Assembly: GCA_014381305.1 (NCBI GenBank)
Contig: JACNLW010000072.1
Location: 1-32,973, forward strand
DNA length: 32,973 nucleotides
From: Planctomycetota bacterium
GTDB lineage: Bacteria > Planctomycetota > Phycisphaerae > Phycisphaerales > SM1A02
Reading direction: 5' to 3'
Part shown: positions 1 to 6,715 of the stretch, piece by piece
Position numbering within the stretch: position 1 is the first letter of the stretch
Layout of the letters: the number at the start of each line of letters is the position of its first letter
The notes under the pieces: model-generated
Seen by the model: the letters and a program-made list of their open reading frames with translations, nothing else
Databases searched by the model: none
What the model was told of the DNA's origin: nothing
Position numbers and translations under genes: made by a program

Positions 1-795
1 GGCTGGATTACAGCAAAAACTGCTGATATTAATGATCTATATGAACGATCTGTGCAATGCCCAGAATCTGAAGTTGAACTTATTTATCAAGCGTGGAATG
101 AATTACGCGAGAGAAAACCAATTGTTATTCGCGAAGATTTTTGCGGAACCTCTGCAGTAGCGCGCGAGTGGGTAAAACAAAACGAGATTAACAATGTTGT
201 TGGTATTGACCTTGATCCATCCGTGCTTGCGTGGGCAAACAATAAAATACTTTCAGAGTTAACAGAGTCACAAGTCTCTAGAATAAACCTGATTGAACAT
301 GATGTGTTTACTGTTGATGTACCACAAGTGGATTGCACGCTTGCTATGAACTTTAGTTATTACGGTTTTAAAAAACGTAAGCAACTGCTTCGTTATTTTG
401 AAAGCGTGCTAAAGGGCCTCAAAGATGATGGGGTTTTTTTGTTAGACGCGTATGGGGGAAGTGATTCTTTTCTAGAAATGGATGAAGAAAGGGATATGGA
501 CGGATTCACTTATGTCTGGGATCAACACCTTGTTAACCCAATAACTGGCGATATTGTCAATTATATTCATTTTGAATTTCCAGATGGTTCAAAAATTAAG
601 CGGGCCTTTACATACGAATGGCGATTTTGGACGCTTCCAGAAATTAAGGATATTCTCCTTGAAGCAGGATTTAGTAGTGTTTGTGTATATTGGGAGGGAA
701 CCGATGAGGATGGGGACGGAAACGGTGTGTGGAAAATTGATGATCGTGGCGAAGCGTGCGCTGGGTGGGTTGCGTACATTGCGGCTCTAAAATAA
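1..795 (+). CDS. Class I SAM-dependent methyltransferase (5' partial)
   Basis: Probable SAM-dependent methyltransferase of unknown substrate. The reading frame is open from the first base of the window, and the residues before the first possible start (GTG at 52) look like part of the protein (a DLYERSVQ-type segment), so the true start lies upstream. Visible motifs are a glycine-rich motif I variant (EDFCGTSAVAREW), an acidic SAM-ribose motif (GIDLDPSVL) about 25 residues later, and a hydrophobic motif IV/post-IV region (CTLAMNFSYYGF ... GVFLLDAYGG). These fit a Rossmann-fold class I methyltransferase. A polyprenyl synthase gene follows after 2 nt, which suggests an operon. That pairing resembles quinone-biosynthesis neighbourhoods, but the protein is not a clear UbiE/MenG, so a quinone role is speculation. 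The fold is secure and the substrate is unknown. Confidence 0.8.
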   Translation, partial: GWITAKTADINDLYERSVQCPESEVELIYQAWNELRERKPIVIREDFCGTSAVAREWVKQNEINNVVGIDLDPSVLAWANNKILSELTESQVSRINLIEHDVFTVDVPQVDCTLAMNFSYYGFKKRKQLLRYFESVLKGLKDDGVFLLDAYGGSDSFLEMDEERDMDGFTYVWDQHLVNPITGDIVNYIHFEFPDGSKIKRAFTYEWRFWTLPEIKDILLEAGFSSVCVYWEGTDEDGDGNGVWKIDDRGEACAGWVAYIAALK

Positions 796-797
796 AC

Positions 798-1775
798 ATG
801 AATTCGCTGTTAAATATGACAACAGAAACAGGAACGTGGCTTTCTGACGAGCTTGGTTCTGTTGGATTATTGTTAGAAAATCACCTTAAAAATAAACACG
901 AAGCGGTGAATGAAGTTTGTCAATACCTTTCTGGTTATAGAGGGAAAATGTTACGGCCTTCACTTGTATTGTTATCGTGGAGGTCTGTACAAAACAAGTG
1001 TGATGTTCCACGCGACGTACATCGCGCTGCGGGCGTTGTTGAGTTGATTCATCTGGCAACCCTTGTGCACGATGATGTTCTTGATGAGGCGGATATTCGT
1101 CGCGGCGGTCAAACAATCAATTCGTTGTGGGGAAACGAAGGCGCTGTCATGCTAGGTGATTATCTTTTATCAAGCGCCTTTCACCTTTGTTCAACGATTC
1201 GAAATCCAGACCTTAATATTTTGTTAGGCGAAGTCACAAACACGTTGTGCGCCGGAGAACTTGTACAGTTGTATCACAGAAATGATGTGGAACTTGAATT
1301 ATCTGACTATTATCAAATCATTCATGATAAAACCGCCTCGCTTATTTCTGCTGCATGTAAAATTGGTGGAATTCTGGGTGATGCAGACAAAAAAACTGTT
1401 GGCGACCTTGGTGTTTTTGGAAAATCAATCGGAACGGCTTTTCAAATCAAGGATGATTTGATTGATATTTTATCTGACGTAGACTCAGCTGGAAAACCGA
1501 CGGGGAAGGATGTTGCGAAGGGCAAAATGACGTTGCCAGCAATATTAATGTTAAAAGATGATCCAAACTGTTTGCAACAATTGCAAAAAGCGTTAGAAAA
1601 TGATGATTTGTCTTACCTTAAAAAAATGCTCATTGAAAGTTTGTCAATTGCCAAGGCCGAGGACGTTATTTGTGGGCTTGTTGATAGTGCGGTCAACTCA
1701 ATTGATCATCTTCAAAAAAATTCCTGTGGAAAATTATTGGTTCAATTAGCGAAACAACTTTCTGAACCTGTTTGA
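798..1775 (+). CDS. Polyprenyl (trans-isoprenyl) diphosphate synthase
   Basis: Predicted to condense isopentenyl diphosphate units onto an allylic diphosphate, making a long-chain polyprenyl diphosphate such as a quinone side-chain precursor. The first aspartate-rich motif is HDDVLDEADIRRG, with a preceding LIHLATL helix. The second is IKDDLIDI, followed by the KPTGKD...KMTLPAIL segment typical of octaprenyl/heptaprenyl/solanesyl synthases. Length is 325 aa, normal for the family. I chose ATG 798, which follows the upstream stop codon (793-795) by 2 nt. A GTG at 756 would add residues that only mirror the upstream gene in another frame. Chain length cannot be read reliably, so I give no gene symbol (ispB, hepT and sdsA are all possible). 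Likely cotranscribed with the methyltransferase. Confidence 0.88.
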   Translation: MNSLLNMTTETGTWLSDELGSVGLLLENHLKNKHEAVNEVCQYLSGYRGKMLRPSLVLLSWRSVQNKCDVPRDVHRAAGVVELIHLATLVHDDVLDEADIRRGGQTINSLWGNEGAVMLGDYLLSSAFHLCSTIRNPDLNILLGEVTNTLCAGELVQLYHRNDVELELSDYYQIIHDKTASLISAACKIGGILGDADKKTVGDLGVFGKSIGTAFQIKDDLIDILSDVDSAGKPTGKDVAKGKMTLPAILMLKDDPNCLQQLQKALENDDLSYLKKMLIESLSIAKAEDVICGLVDSAVNSIDHLQKNSCGKLLVQLAKQLSEPV

Positions 1776-1803
1776 TTTTCAACTCACGATTTCTTTTTTG
1801 GGG

Positions 1804-1809
1804 TAAAAT
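1804..1809 (+). promoter_or_regulatory. Candidate -10 box for the tRNA-like gene
   Basis: TAAAAT lies 9 nt before the predicted 5' end of the tRNA-like element, as expected if transcription starts only a few bases upstream of it. I see no convincing -35 element at 16-18 nt spacing, so this rests on one hexamer and its position. Confidence 0.3.
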
Positions 1810-1818
1810 AGTATCAGC

Positions 1819-1892
1819 GTTCCGTTCACCTTAAGGCTGAGGATCTGGTGTTTTTTACACAGGAAGTAGAGGTTCGATTCCTCTTCGGAACA
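1819..1892 (+). tRNA. tRNA-Glu-like element with UUU at the anticodon position (possibly a pseudo-tRNA)
   Basis: A cloverleaf can be drawn. The acceptor pairs GTTCCG with CGGAAC; a seventh position is T-T mismatched. The T arm is perfect, AGAGG/CCTCT around loop TTCGATT. The D loop contains GG, and a 7-nt anticodon loop TTTTTTA sits on a short stem. The discriminator is A and no CCA is encoded. The acceptor, U8-C9 and D-arm layout resemble bacterial tRNA-Glu, but the anticodon position reads TTT (Lys), base 37 is a pyrimidine, the D-stem and anticodon stem each contain one mismatch (or the anticodon stem has a bulged G1848), and position 14 is T instead of A. These defects suggest a decayed or divergent tRNA rather than a standard one. 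An RNase Z-type gene follows 46 nt later. Confidence 0.45.
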
Positions 1893-1938
1893 TTCATGTA
1901 GCCAAGTTGCACGAAAGTGTTACTTTTGGAGTTTTGAT

Positions 1939-2850
1939 ATGTTGCCTCGACGACCGTTCTCTTCTGGAAAAATGGGGTTTTTATATGTTCCGCCGTATCG
2001 AATTCAGGGAATAAGTGTTGCTGGGGAACAAACGGTTATTCATATTCCTGAATTAGATCTCGCTTTTGATATCGGTTTGTGCCCTCGGCCAGCGCTTTCG
2101 GCGTCCGTTGTGGCTATCACACATGGACACATGGATCATGTTGCTGGTCTTCCCTATTATTTCAGCCAACGATCTTTCCAAAAGATGGGGACGGGCACTT
2201 GTGTTTGTCATGAAGAGATTGCCGGTGCAATTCAAGGAATGATGGGTGGGTGGGTTGATTTGGAACAACAAAATACACCCCACAACATTGTGGCGCTTGC
2301 ACCAAATGAGGAGTATGAGATAAAACCAAATATCATGCTCAAGGGTATTGAGGCCGACCATGGTGTTCCGGCAATGTCGTATGCCGTCCTTGAATATCGC
2401 AAAAAACTTCTTGAAGAGTTCCGAGATGTGCCGCAATCTACACTTCGAGATATAAAACTCTCTGGGAAAGAAATAACACAAACACTTCAGTTGCCAATTG
2501 TTGCATTCACTGGTGATACTGAAATGGGTGACCACTTGTGCCGCCAAGAGTTTGTTCGATCGCCCATTGTTATAAGTGAGTGCACCTTCTTTGAAAAAGA
2601 CCACCGCTCAAGGGCCTCTGTTGGAAAACACCTACATATAGATGACATTGCAGAGTTGCTCACAATATGGAGTGCTGAGGATGTTGTTCTTGTCCACATG
2701 AGCAGAAGAACAACTATCGATCAGGCTCGCGCAGCAATCGCTGAAAAAATTAGCCCCAGTGACCAATCGAGAATTCATATTCTTATGGACCACCGCACAA
2801 ACCGTGACAGATATGAAAAACAGATTGAGCTTGTTGGCGACGGTGGTTAA
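1939..2850 (+). CDS. RNase Z-type metallo-beta-lactamase-fold hydrolase
   Basis: A 303-aa metallo-beta-lactamase-fold protein most like RNase Z, the endonuclease that trims tRNA 3' trailers. The zinc motif THGHMDHVAGLPYY (about residues 61-74) supplies H62, H64, D66 and H67. Further metal-ligand segments are ADHGVP, FTGDTEMGD and, near the C-terminus, GKHLHIDD. The N-terminal segment (RIQGISVAGEQT, then an IPELDLAFDIG strand) matches short-form RNase Z proteins such as those of plants, as I recall them. A ribosome-binding-like TTGGAG lies 8 nt before ATG 1939. The position just after a tRNA-like element without CCA fits a tRNA 3'-processing role, since RNase Z is the standard route for tRNAs lacking encoded CCA. 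Another MBL hydrolase activity remains possible. Confidence 0.8.
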   Translation: MLPRRPFSSGKMGFLYVPPYRIQGISVAGEQTVIHIPELDLAFDIGLCPRPALSASVVAITHGHMDHVAGLPYYFSQRSFQKMGTGTCVCHEEIAGAIQGMMGGWVDLEQQNTPHNIVALAPNEEYEIKPNIMLKGIEADHGVPAMSYAVLEYRKKLLEEFRDVPQSTLRDIKLSGKEITQTLQLPIVAFTGDTEMGDHLCRQEFVRSPIVISECTFFEKDHRSRASVGKHLHIDDIAELLTIWSAEDVVLVHMSRRTTIDQARAAIAEKISPSDQSRIHILMDHRTNRDRYEKQIELVGDGG

Positions 2851-2931
2851 TTTGTTGGTTTTATAAATTTTTATAATTTCATAGCGCAAAGTATTGTTTG
2901 TTTTGTTTTTTTTGATTACACTTTTTTCTCT

Positions 2932-4296
2932 ATGAAAACAACCAGCATCGACGCCCCGCAGTTACGATTGGATTTGCTGTCACAATTGCGCAAAGAACAC
3001 CCAAGAATGTGTCGAAAGTGGTTTGAAGACATTGATGTTCTAGGAATTTCTGATGGGTCTATTGTTATTTATCTGCAAGAAGATGTGCAATTAAATTATC
3101 TTGAAAAAAAATGTAAAAAACAATTTGTTGAAGCCGCGCAACTTGTTACTGGTCACTTGCTTGGTGTGAGTTTTGTAAATAGTAGAGATATTGTTTGTCA
3201 AAATACATCTGTGCAACACTTTAACCCGTCTGGATCTGTTATTACCGACGATGTTTTTGGCGACATGTTGATCAGCCCAGACTATAGTTTTGATAACTTT
3301 GTTGTAGGACCCGGAAACCAACTTGCACACGCAGCTGCTATTGCTGTTGCGAAGAAGCCCGCCCAAGCGTACAACCCTTTGTTTATACATAGCGGGGTTG
3401 GTCTTGGAAAGACGCATTTGTTACAAGCAATTTGTCAAACTGCTATGCAGTCGAACAATTCGATGAAAATTTATTATGTTTCTTGTAATGGTTTTTTAAC
3501 GCAATTTTTGGAATCAGTACAGGCGGGTAAAATGTCGGACTTTCGTCATAAGTTTAGGGCGTTTGACATGCTCATCATTGACGATATTCACGATCTCTCA
3601 AACAGAGAACAAACACAAGAAGAGTTTTTTCATACATTCAATACGTTGTTTCAATCTGGAAGACAGGTTGTGTTAAGTTCAGATGCTCCACCAAGCGAAA
3701 TTCCTCAACTTGAGGACAGGCTGATAAGTCGCTTTAGTTGTGGGCTTGTTGCGGGTATTGATCCACCTGGGTTCGAAACGCGAGTTGCAATTATTAAAAA
3801 GAAGGCCGCGCTTCGACACATTGATATTCCAGATGATGTGTCAAATTATATTGCTGCTCGGTTAGATCAAAATATTCGCCAGCTTGAAGGCGCAATTACA
3901 AAACTTCAAGGACTCTCTTTGTTGGATGGGTCCCACATTGATTTAGCAATGGCAAAAGCTGCGATTTCAACTGGGGGGGGGTTGATAAACTCGCCAAAAC
4001 ACCTCTCCATTCAAGATATTCTTGACGCAATTAGTGCTTTTTATGACGTAAAACTCGTAGATTTACTCTCAAAACGAAGAAATAAGTCAATTACGATGCC
4101 AAGGCAGGTTGGTATGTGGCTCGCAAGACACCACACGCGGTTTAGCCTTGAGGAAATTGGCGGTTATTTTGGTGGGCGGGATCACACCACAGTCATGCAC
4201 GCTATCAAGAGCGTGGATTCTAAAAAAACAACAAACGATCAACTCGATCAAGATCTTGTAAGACTGCAGAACCAACTCTCATTAGACACCGAATAA
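2932..4296 (+). CDS. dnaA: Chromosomal replication initiator protein DnaA
   Basis: A full-length 454-aa DnaA. It has an N-terminal domain I (residues 1-85, MCRKWFEDI ... VIYL pattern), a short linker, and an AAA+ domain with Walker A GVGLGKTH (155-162) and Walker B IIDDIH (215-220). Sensor/arginine-finger segments include EDRLISRF and the IDPPGFETR motif. The C-terminal box-binding helix-turn-helix has the DnaA signature GGRDHTTVMHA (about 414-424). It binds DnaA boxes and melts the origin. The usual partner dnaN is not adjacent. The 81 bp upstream are very AT-rich and could be a promoter or unwinding region. Downstream, 4297-4603 carries DnaA-box-like sites and a potentially structured segment. 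The start at ATG 2932 lacks a strong Shine-Dalgarno, but it places domain I at the expected distance. Confidence 0.97.
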   Translation: MKTTSIDAPQLRLDLLSQLRKEHPRMCRKWFEDIDVLGISDGSIVIYLQEDVQLNYLEKKCKKQFVEAAQLVTGHLLGVSFVNSRDIVCQNTSVQHFNPSGSVITDDVFGDMLISPDYSFDNFVVGPGNQLAHAAAIAVAKKPAQAYNPLFIHSGVGLGKTHLLQAICQTAMQSNNSMKIYYVSCNGFLTQFLESVQAGKMSDFRHKFRAFDMLIIDDIHDLSNREQTQEEFFHTFNTLFQSGRQVVLSSDAPPSEIPQLEDRLISRFSCGLVAGIDPPGFETRVAIIKKKAALRHIDIPDDVSNYIAARLDQNIRQLEGAITKLQGLSLLDGSHIDLAMAKAAISTGGGLINSPKHLSIQDILDAISAFYDVKLVDLLSKRRNKSITMPRQVGMWLARHHTRFSLEEIGGYFGGRDHTTVMHAIKSVDSKKTTNDQLDQDLVRLQNQLSLDTE

Positions 4297-4331
4297 ACCT
4301 GTTTTTTTACCCCTTATTGGTGCGCGACAGC

Positions 4332-4542
4332 CTTGTTGATAAGTGGTGGATATCGTTTTCTGCCTTGGTTGGTTCAACTATGAAACGAGACCCTGTGATC
4401 CAGCCCCACGCCGCGTTTGTAGGTATTTATGGCGATAAACAACAGTGGTTTTGACAGGTTGTTAGGGGCTAGTTTGCGGCGTAAAGCATTGTTAATACAG
4501 CCCTTCTGTTTGTGCGGCGCACGCTGTCCACATATCAACAGG
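4332..4542. ncRNA. Candidate structured RNA (or structured origin DNA) between dnaA and trpD
   Basis: This occupies most of the 307-bp gene-free gap 4297-4603. Segment 4332-4346 (CTTGTTGATAAGTGG) is complementary to 4528-4542 (CCACATATCAACAGG) in 14 of 15 positions, counting one G-U, which would close a domain of about 210 nt. Inside it, ACGCCGC (4408-4414) pairs perfectly with GCGGCGT (4476-4482). AGCCCC (4402-4407) can pair with GGGGCT (4465-4470), giving an H-type pseudoknot geometry. Local hairpins are TTTAT-GGCG-ATAAA (4426-4439), ACAG-CCCTT-CTGT (4497-4509) and GTGC-GGC-GCAC (4512-4522). No open reading frame of note is present. It does not match the conserved cores I know for RNase P, SRP or tmRNA, and 6S RNA is not convincing. 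Strand, promoter and terminator are unresolved. Confidence 0.35.
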
Positions 4543-4593
4543 ACATACAACGAAGAAGACGAATATTTTATGTAACTAGGTGTCTAATTGTTG

Positions 4594-4602
4594 TGTGGAT
4601 AG
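4594..4602 (-). promoter_or_regulatory. DnaA-box-like site
   Basis: TGTGGATAG on the plus strand matches the reverse complement of the consensus DnaA box TTATCCACA at 8 of 9 positions. Weaker 7/9 matches occur at 4524-4532 (CTGTCCACA) and within GGTGGATAT near 4345-4353. Their position directly behind dnaA would suit autoregulation or an origin, but three scattered imperfect boxes are weak evidence. Confidence 0.3.
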
Positions 4603-4603
4603 A

Positions 4604-5653
4604 TCATAAAGAAAAACTAATATCCATCCAATTTGATAAAGTCTTTGCCCCGCGGCCAGAGTCGACGGTTTCCTTTGCCATTTGAATCCCAACAGAGAGA
4701 TCTGGGACGCGATCTGCAAGAAAAAGACCCACAGACACATTCACCAAAACCATGTCTCTTACGGCGCCGTGGAGAGTTCCAGAGAGCGTGTCTCGAACAA
4801 ATGCTGTTGCCTGTTTTAGGTCACTTGCAACAACATCTTCCATTTTTGAGAGGGGAAGCCCGAGCTCTTCAGGATTGATAACTGATTCCACAAGTTTTCC
4901 ATTTTCAACGAGCACCATTCTTGTTGGTGCTGAAATTGAAACCTCATCTAGGCCGTCGCTCGAATGCACAACCGCAGATTTTGTTGTGGAACTTTGAAGA
5001 AGGGATTCTGCCATTGGCATGACAAACCGATCATCCCAGACCCCGAGCAGTTGTCTGCCAGCATTGCACGGGTTTGAAAGTGGTCCAAGTAAGTTAAAAA
5101 TAGTTGGAAACCCAAGTTGTTTTCGAACGGGCATGACGCTTGCAACTGCTTTGTGATGGTTTGGTGCGAAGCAGAAGCAGATATTTTCTTTTTCAAACGA
5201 TGCTTGTTGTTGTTGTTCGGTCGCGTGGATATTTACGCCCAGCGATTCAAGAACCTCAGCTGATCCCCTGCCCGTACGAGAACGGTTTCCATGTTTCGCA
5301 ATTTTTACGCCACATGCAGCAAGCACAATTCCAGCAGCAGTTGAAACGTTAAAAGTTTTTGGAGCACCCCCAGTTCCACACGTATCCAAAAACATCGTGT
5401 GATCACCCTGAAGGTTTACTTTTTGGGCAAACTCCCGCATTATTGAAGCGGCCCCAAAGAGTTCATCGCCCGTTGGATTGCGCGTTGCAAGCGAAGCAAG
5501 GAGCGCGCCAATGAGCCCGTCTGGAGCCCCTCCCGACATCAGAATGCGCCACGCATCAGCAATTTCTTTGGCAGTAAGCGTGTGACCAGATCGGACACGA
5601 TCAACAGCGTAGCGAAGTGGTTCGAGTTGTTTGATATCGAGCATTTCAGTCAT
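4604..5653 (-). CDS. trpD: Anthranilate phosphoribosyltransferase
   Basis: Transfers the phosphoribosyl group of PRPP to anthranilate in tryptophan biosynthesis. Diagnostic motifs are DTCGTGGAPKTFNVS (PRPP-binding glycine loop), KHGNRS, the GRGSAEVLESLGV stretch, and the metal-binding DGLDE followed by VS. With the start at ATG 5653 (MTEMLDIKQL) the protein is 349 aa, the usual size. An upstream start at 5719 would add 22 residues with no family counterpart and would run into the divergent lgt gene. No other trp gene is adjacent, so this is an isolated pathway gene. It is divergent from lgt, with only 39 bp between the two chosen starts, so their promoters must overlap or extend into each other's 5' coding sequence. 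Confidence 0.95.
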   Translation of the reverse strand: MTEMLDIKQLEPLRYAVDRVRSGHTLTAKEIADAWRILMSGGAPDGLIGALLASLATRNPTGDELFGAASIMREFAQKVNLQGDHTMFLDTCGTGGAPKTFNVSTAAGIVLAACGVKIAKHGNRSRTGRGSAEVLESLGVNIHATEQQQQASFEKENICFCFAPNHHKAVASVMPVRKQLGFPTIFNLLGPLSNPCNAGRQLLGVWDDRFVMPMAESLLQSSTTKSAVVHSSDGLDEVSISAPTRMVLVENGKLVESVINPEELGLPLSKMEDVVASDLKQATAFVRDTLSGTLHGAVRDMVLVNVSVGLFLADRVPDLSVGIQMAKETVDSGRGAKTLSNWMDISFSL

Positions 5654-5692
5654 AATCTGCAAATCATACGCAGGTGCGGATACTATTGCATC

Positions 5693-6715
5693 ATGCTTGC
5701 CGATGCATACATTCACCAACTCAGCCCATTTGCCATTCAGCTCACAGATACTTTTGGTTTACGGTGGTACGGGCTCGCCTATATCGCAGGTTTTATTGTT
5801 GGATGGTGGTTTATTCGATGGATGGCAAGAACGGATCGATCGCCACTGACGCCAGATCAAGCGGGCGACCTTTTGTTTGCAGGTGTCTTGGGCGTGCTTC
5901 TAGGTGGTCGAATTGGGTATGCACTTTTTTATGACCCGCAACTTCTCATCAGTTTTTCTTCAGAATTTCCTTGGTGGGATTTATTGGCGATCAATCGCGG
6001 CGGCATGGCGAGCCACGGCGGAATTATTGGCGTTCTTTTCGCATTTATTATTTGGGGTCGCAAACACAAAATACCGGTCATGCACCTTGCAGATTTGGCG
6101 AGCGTTGGAGGCACCGCGGGTCTGTTTTTTGGACGAGTTGCAAATTTTATAAACGGTGAACTTTGGGGAAAACAAATACCAAATCAACAAGAACCGCCTT
6201 GGTGGTCCGTTAAATATCCCGCAGAAATTACAGAGGTTTGGCTTTACAACCCGGATCAATATGGGAACCAACTCGCAGCACTAGAACCCCTTCGGACAAC
6301 TGTAGTAAGTGGTAGCGATGCGTTCCTTCAACAAATTGTTGCAGAGGCATACAAAGGAAACACGGTTGTAATCGAAACCATTGCCCCACAATTGACAGCA
6401 TGGTACCCATCCCAACTTTTTCAAGCGATAAGTGACGGCCCCCTCTTACTCGGAGCGCTGATCGCAGTTTGGTTTGTTCCAAGAAAGCCGGGTGTTGTGA
6501 GCGGCTGGTTTTTAGTTGTCTATGGACTGCTCCGCATGGTGACAGAAGTTTTCCGCCAACCAGACGAAGGCGTGTCAATTATTATTGGCCTCTCAAGGGG
6601 ACAACTACTAAGCGCTGGAATGGTGCTTGCGGGCGCAGCGATGATTTTGATTTGCGCGAAAAGGAATTCAAAAAAATACGGTGGAATTATTCGAGCGAAA
6701 CAGGCACAAGCGTAG
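5693..6715 (+). CDS. lgt: Prolipoprotein diacylglyceryl transferase
   Basis: Inner-membrane enzyme that moves diacylglycerol from phosphatidylglycerol to the lipobox cysteine of prolipoproteins, the first step of lipoprotein maturation. The chosen ATG 5693 gives 340 aa; an upstream in-frame start at 5582 would overlap trpD on the other strand. Hallmarks are RWYGLAYIAGF in the first membrane segment, GGRIGYALFYDP, NRGGMASHGG with the conserved His-Gly-Gly, FGRVANFINGE (the Lgt signature), WYPSQLFQ, and the C-terminal RMVTEVFRQPD. Several hydrophobic spans are evident. There is an insert of roughly 60 residues after the signature (about residues 165-230) before YPSQ, so it is longer than a 270-290 aa minimal Lgt. 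Likely substrates nearby include the TolC-type lipoprotein at 22335-24011. Its 3' end overlaps holB. Confidence 0.95.
   Translation: MLADAYIHQLSPFAIQLTDTFGLRWYGLAYIAGFIVGWWFIRWMARTDRSPLTPDQAGDLLFAGVLGVLLGGRIGYALFYDPQLLISFSSEFPWWDLLAINRGGMASHGGIIGVLFAFIIWGRKHKIPVMHLADLASVGGTAGLFFGRVANFINGELWGKQIPNQQEPPWWSVKYPAEITEVWLYNPDQYGNQLAALEPLRTTVVSGSDAFLQQIVAEAYKGNTVVIETIAPQLTAWYPSQLFQAISDGPLLLGALIAVWFVPRKPGVVSGWFLVVYGLLRMVTEVFRQPDEGVSIIIGLSRGQLLSAGMVLAGAAMILICAKRNSKKYGGIIRAKQAQA

Noticed and set aside
1819-1892. 3' end of a tmRNA
   Set aside because: The T arm and acceptor look similar, but the 5' acceptor strand is only about 70 nt away and a D arm and anticodon arm are present, so the tRNA-like interpretation is better.
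2053-2604. 183-aa minus-strand frame opposite the RNase Z-type gene
   Set aside because: Mirror of a clearly conserved plus-strand gene; composition is implausible and no start signal is seen.
4297-4320. T-run after the dnaA stop as an intrinsic terminator
   Set aside because: The run of seven T at about 4302-4308 has no stable GC-rich stem immediately upstream.
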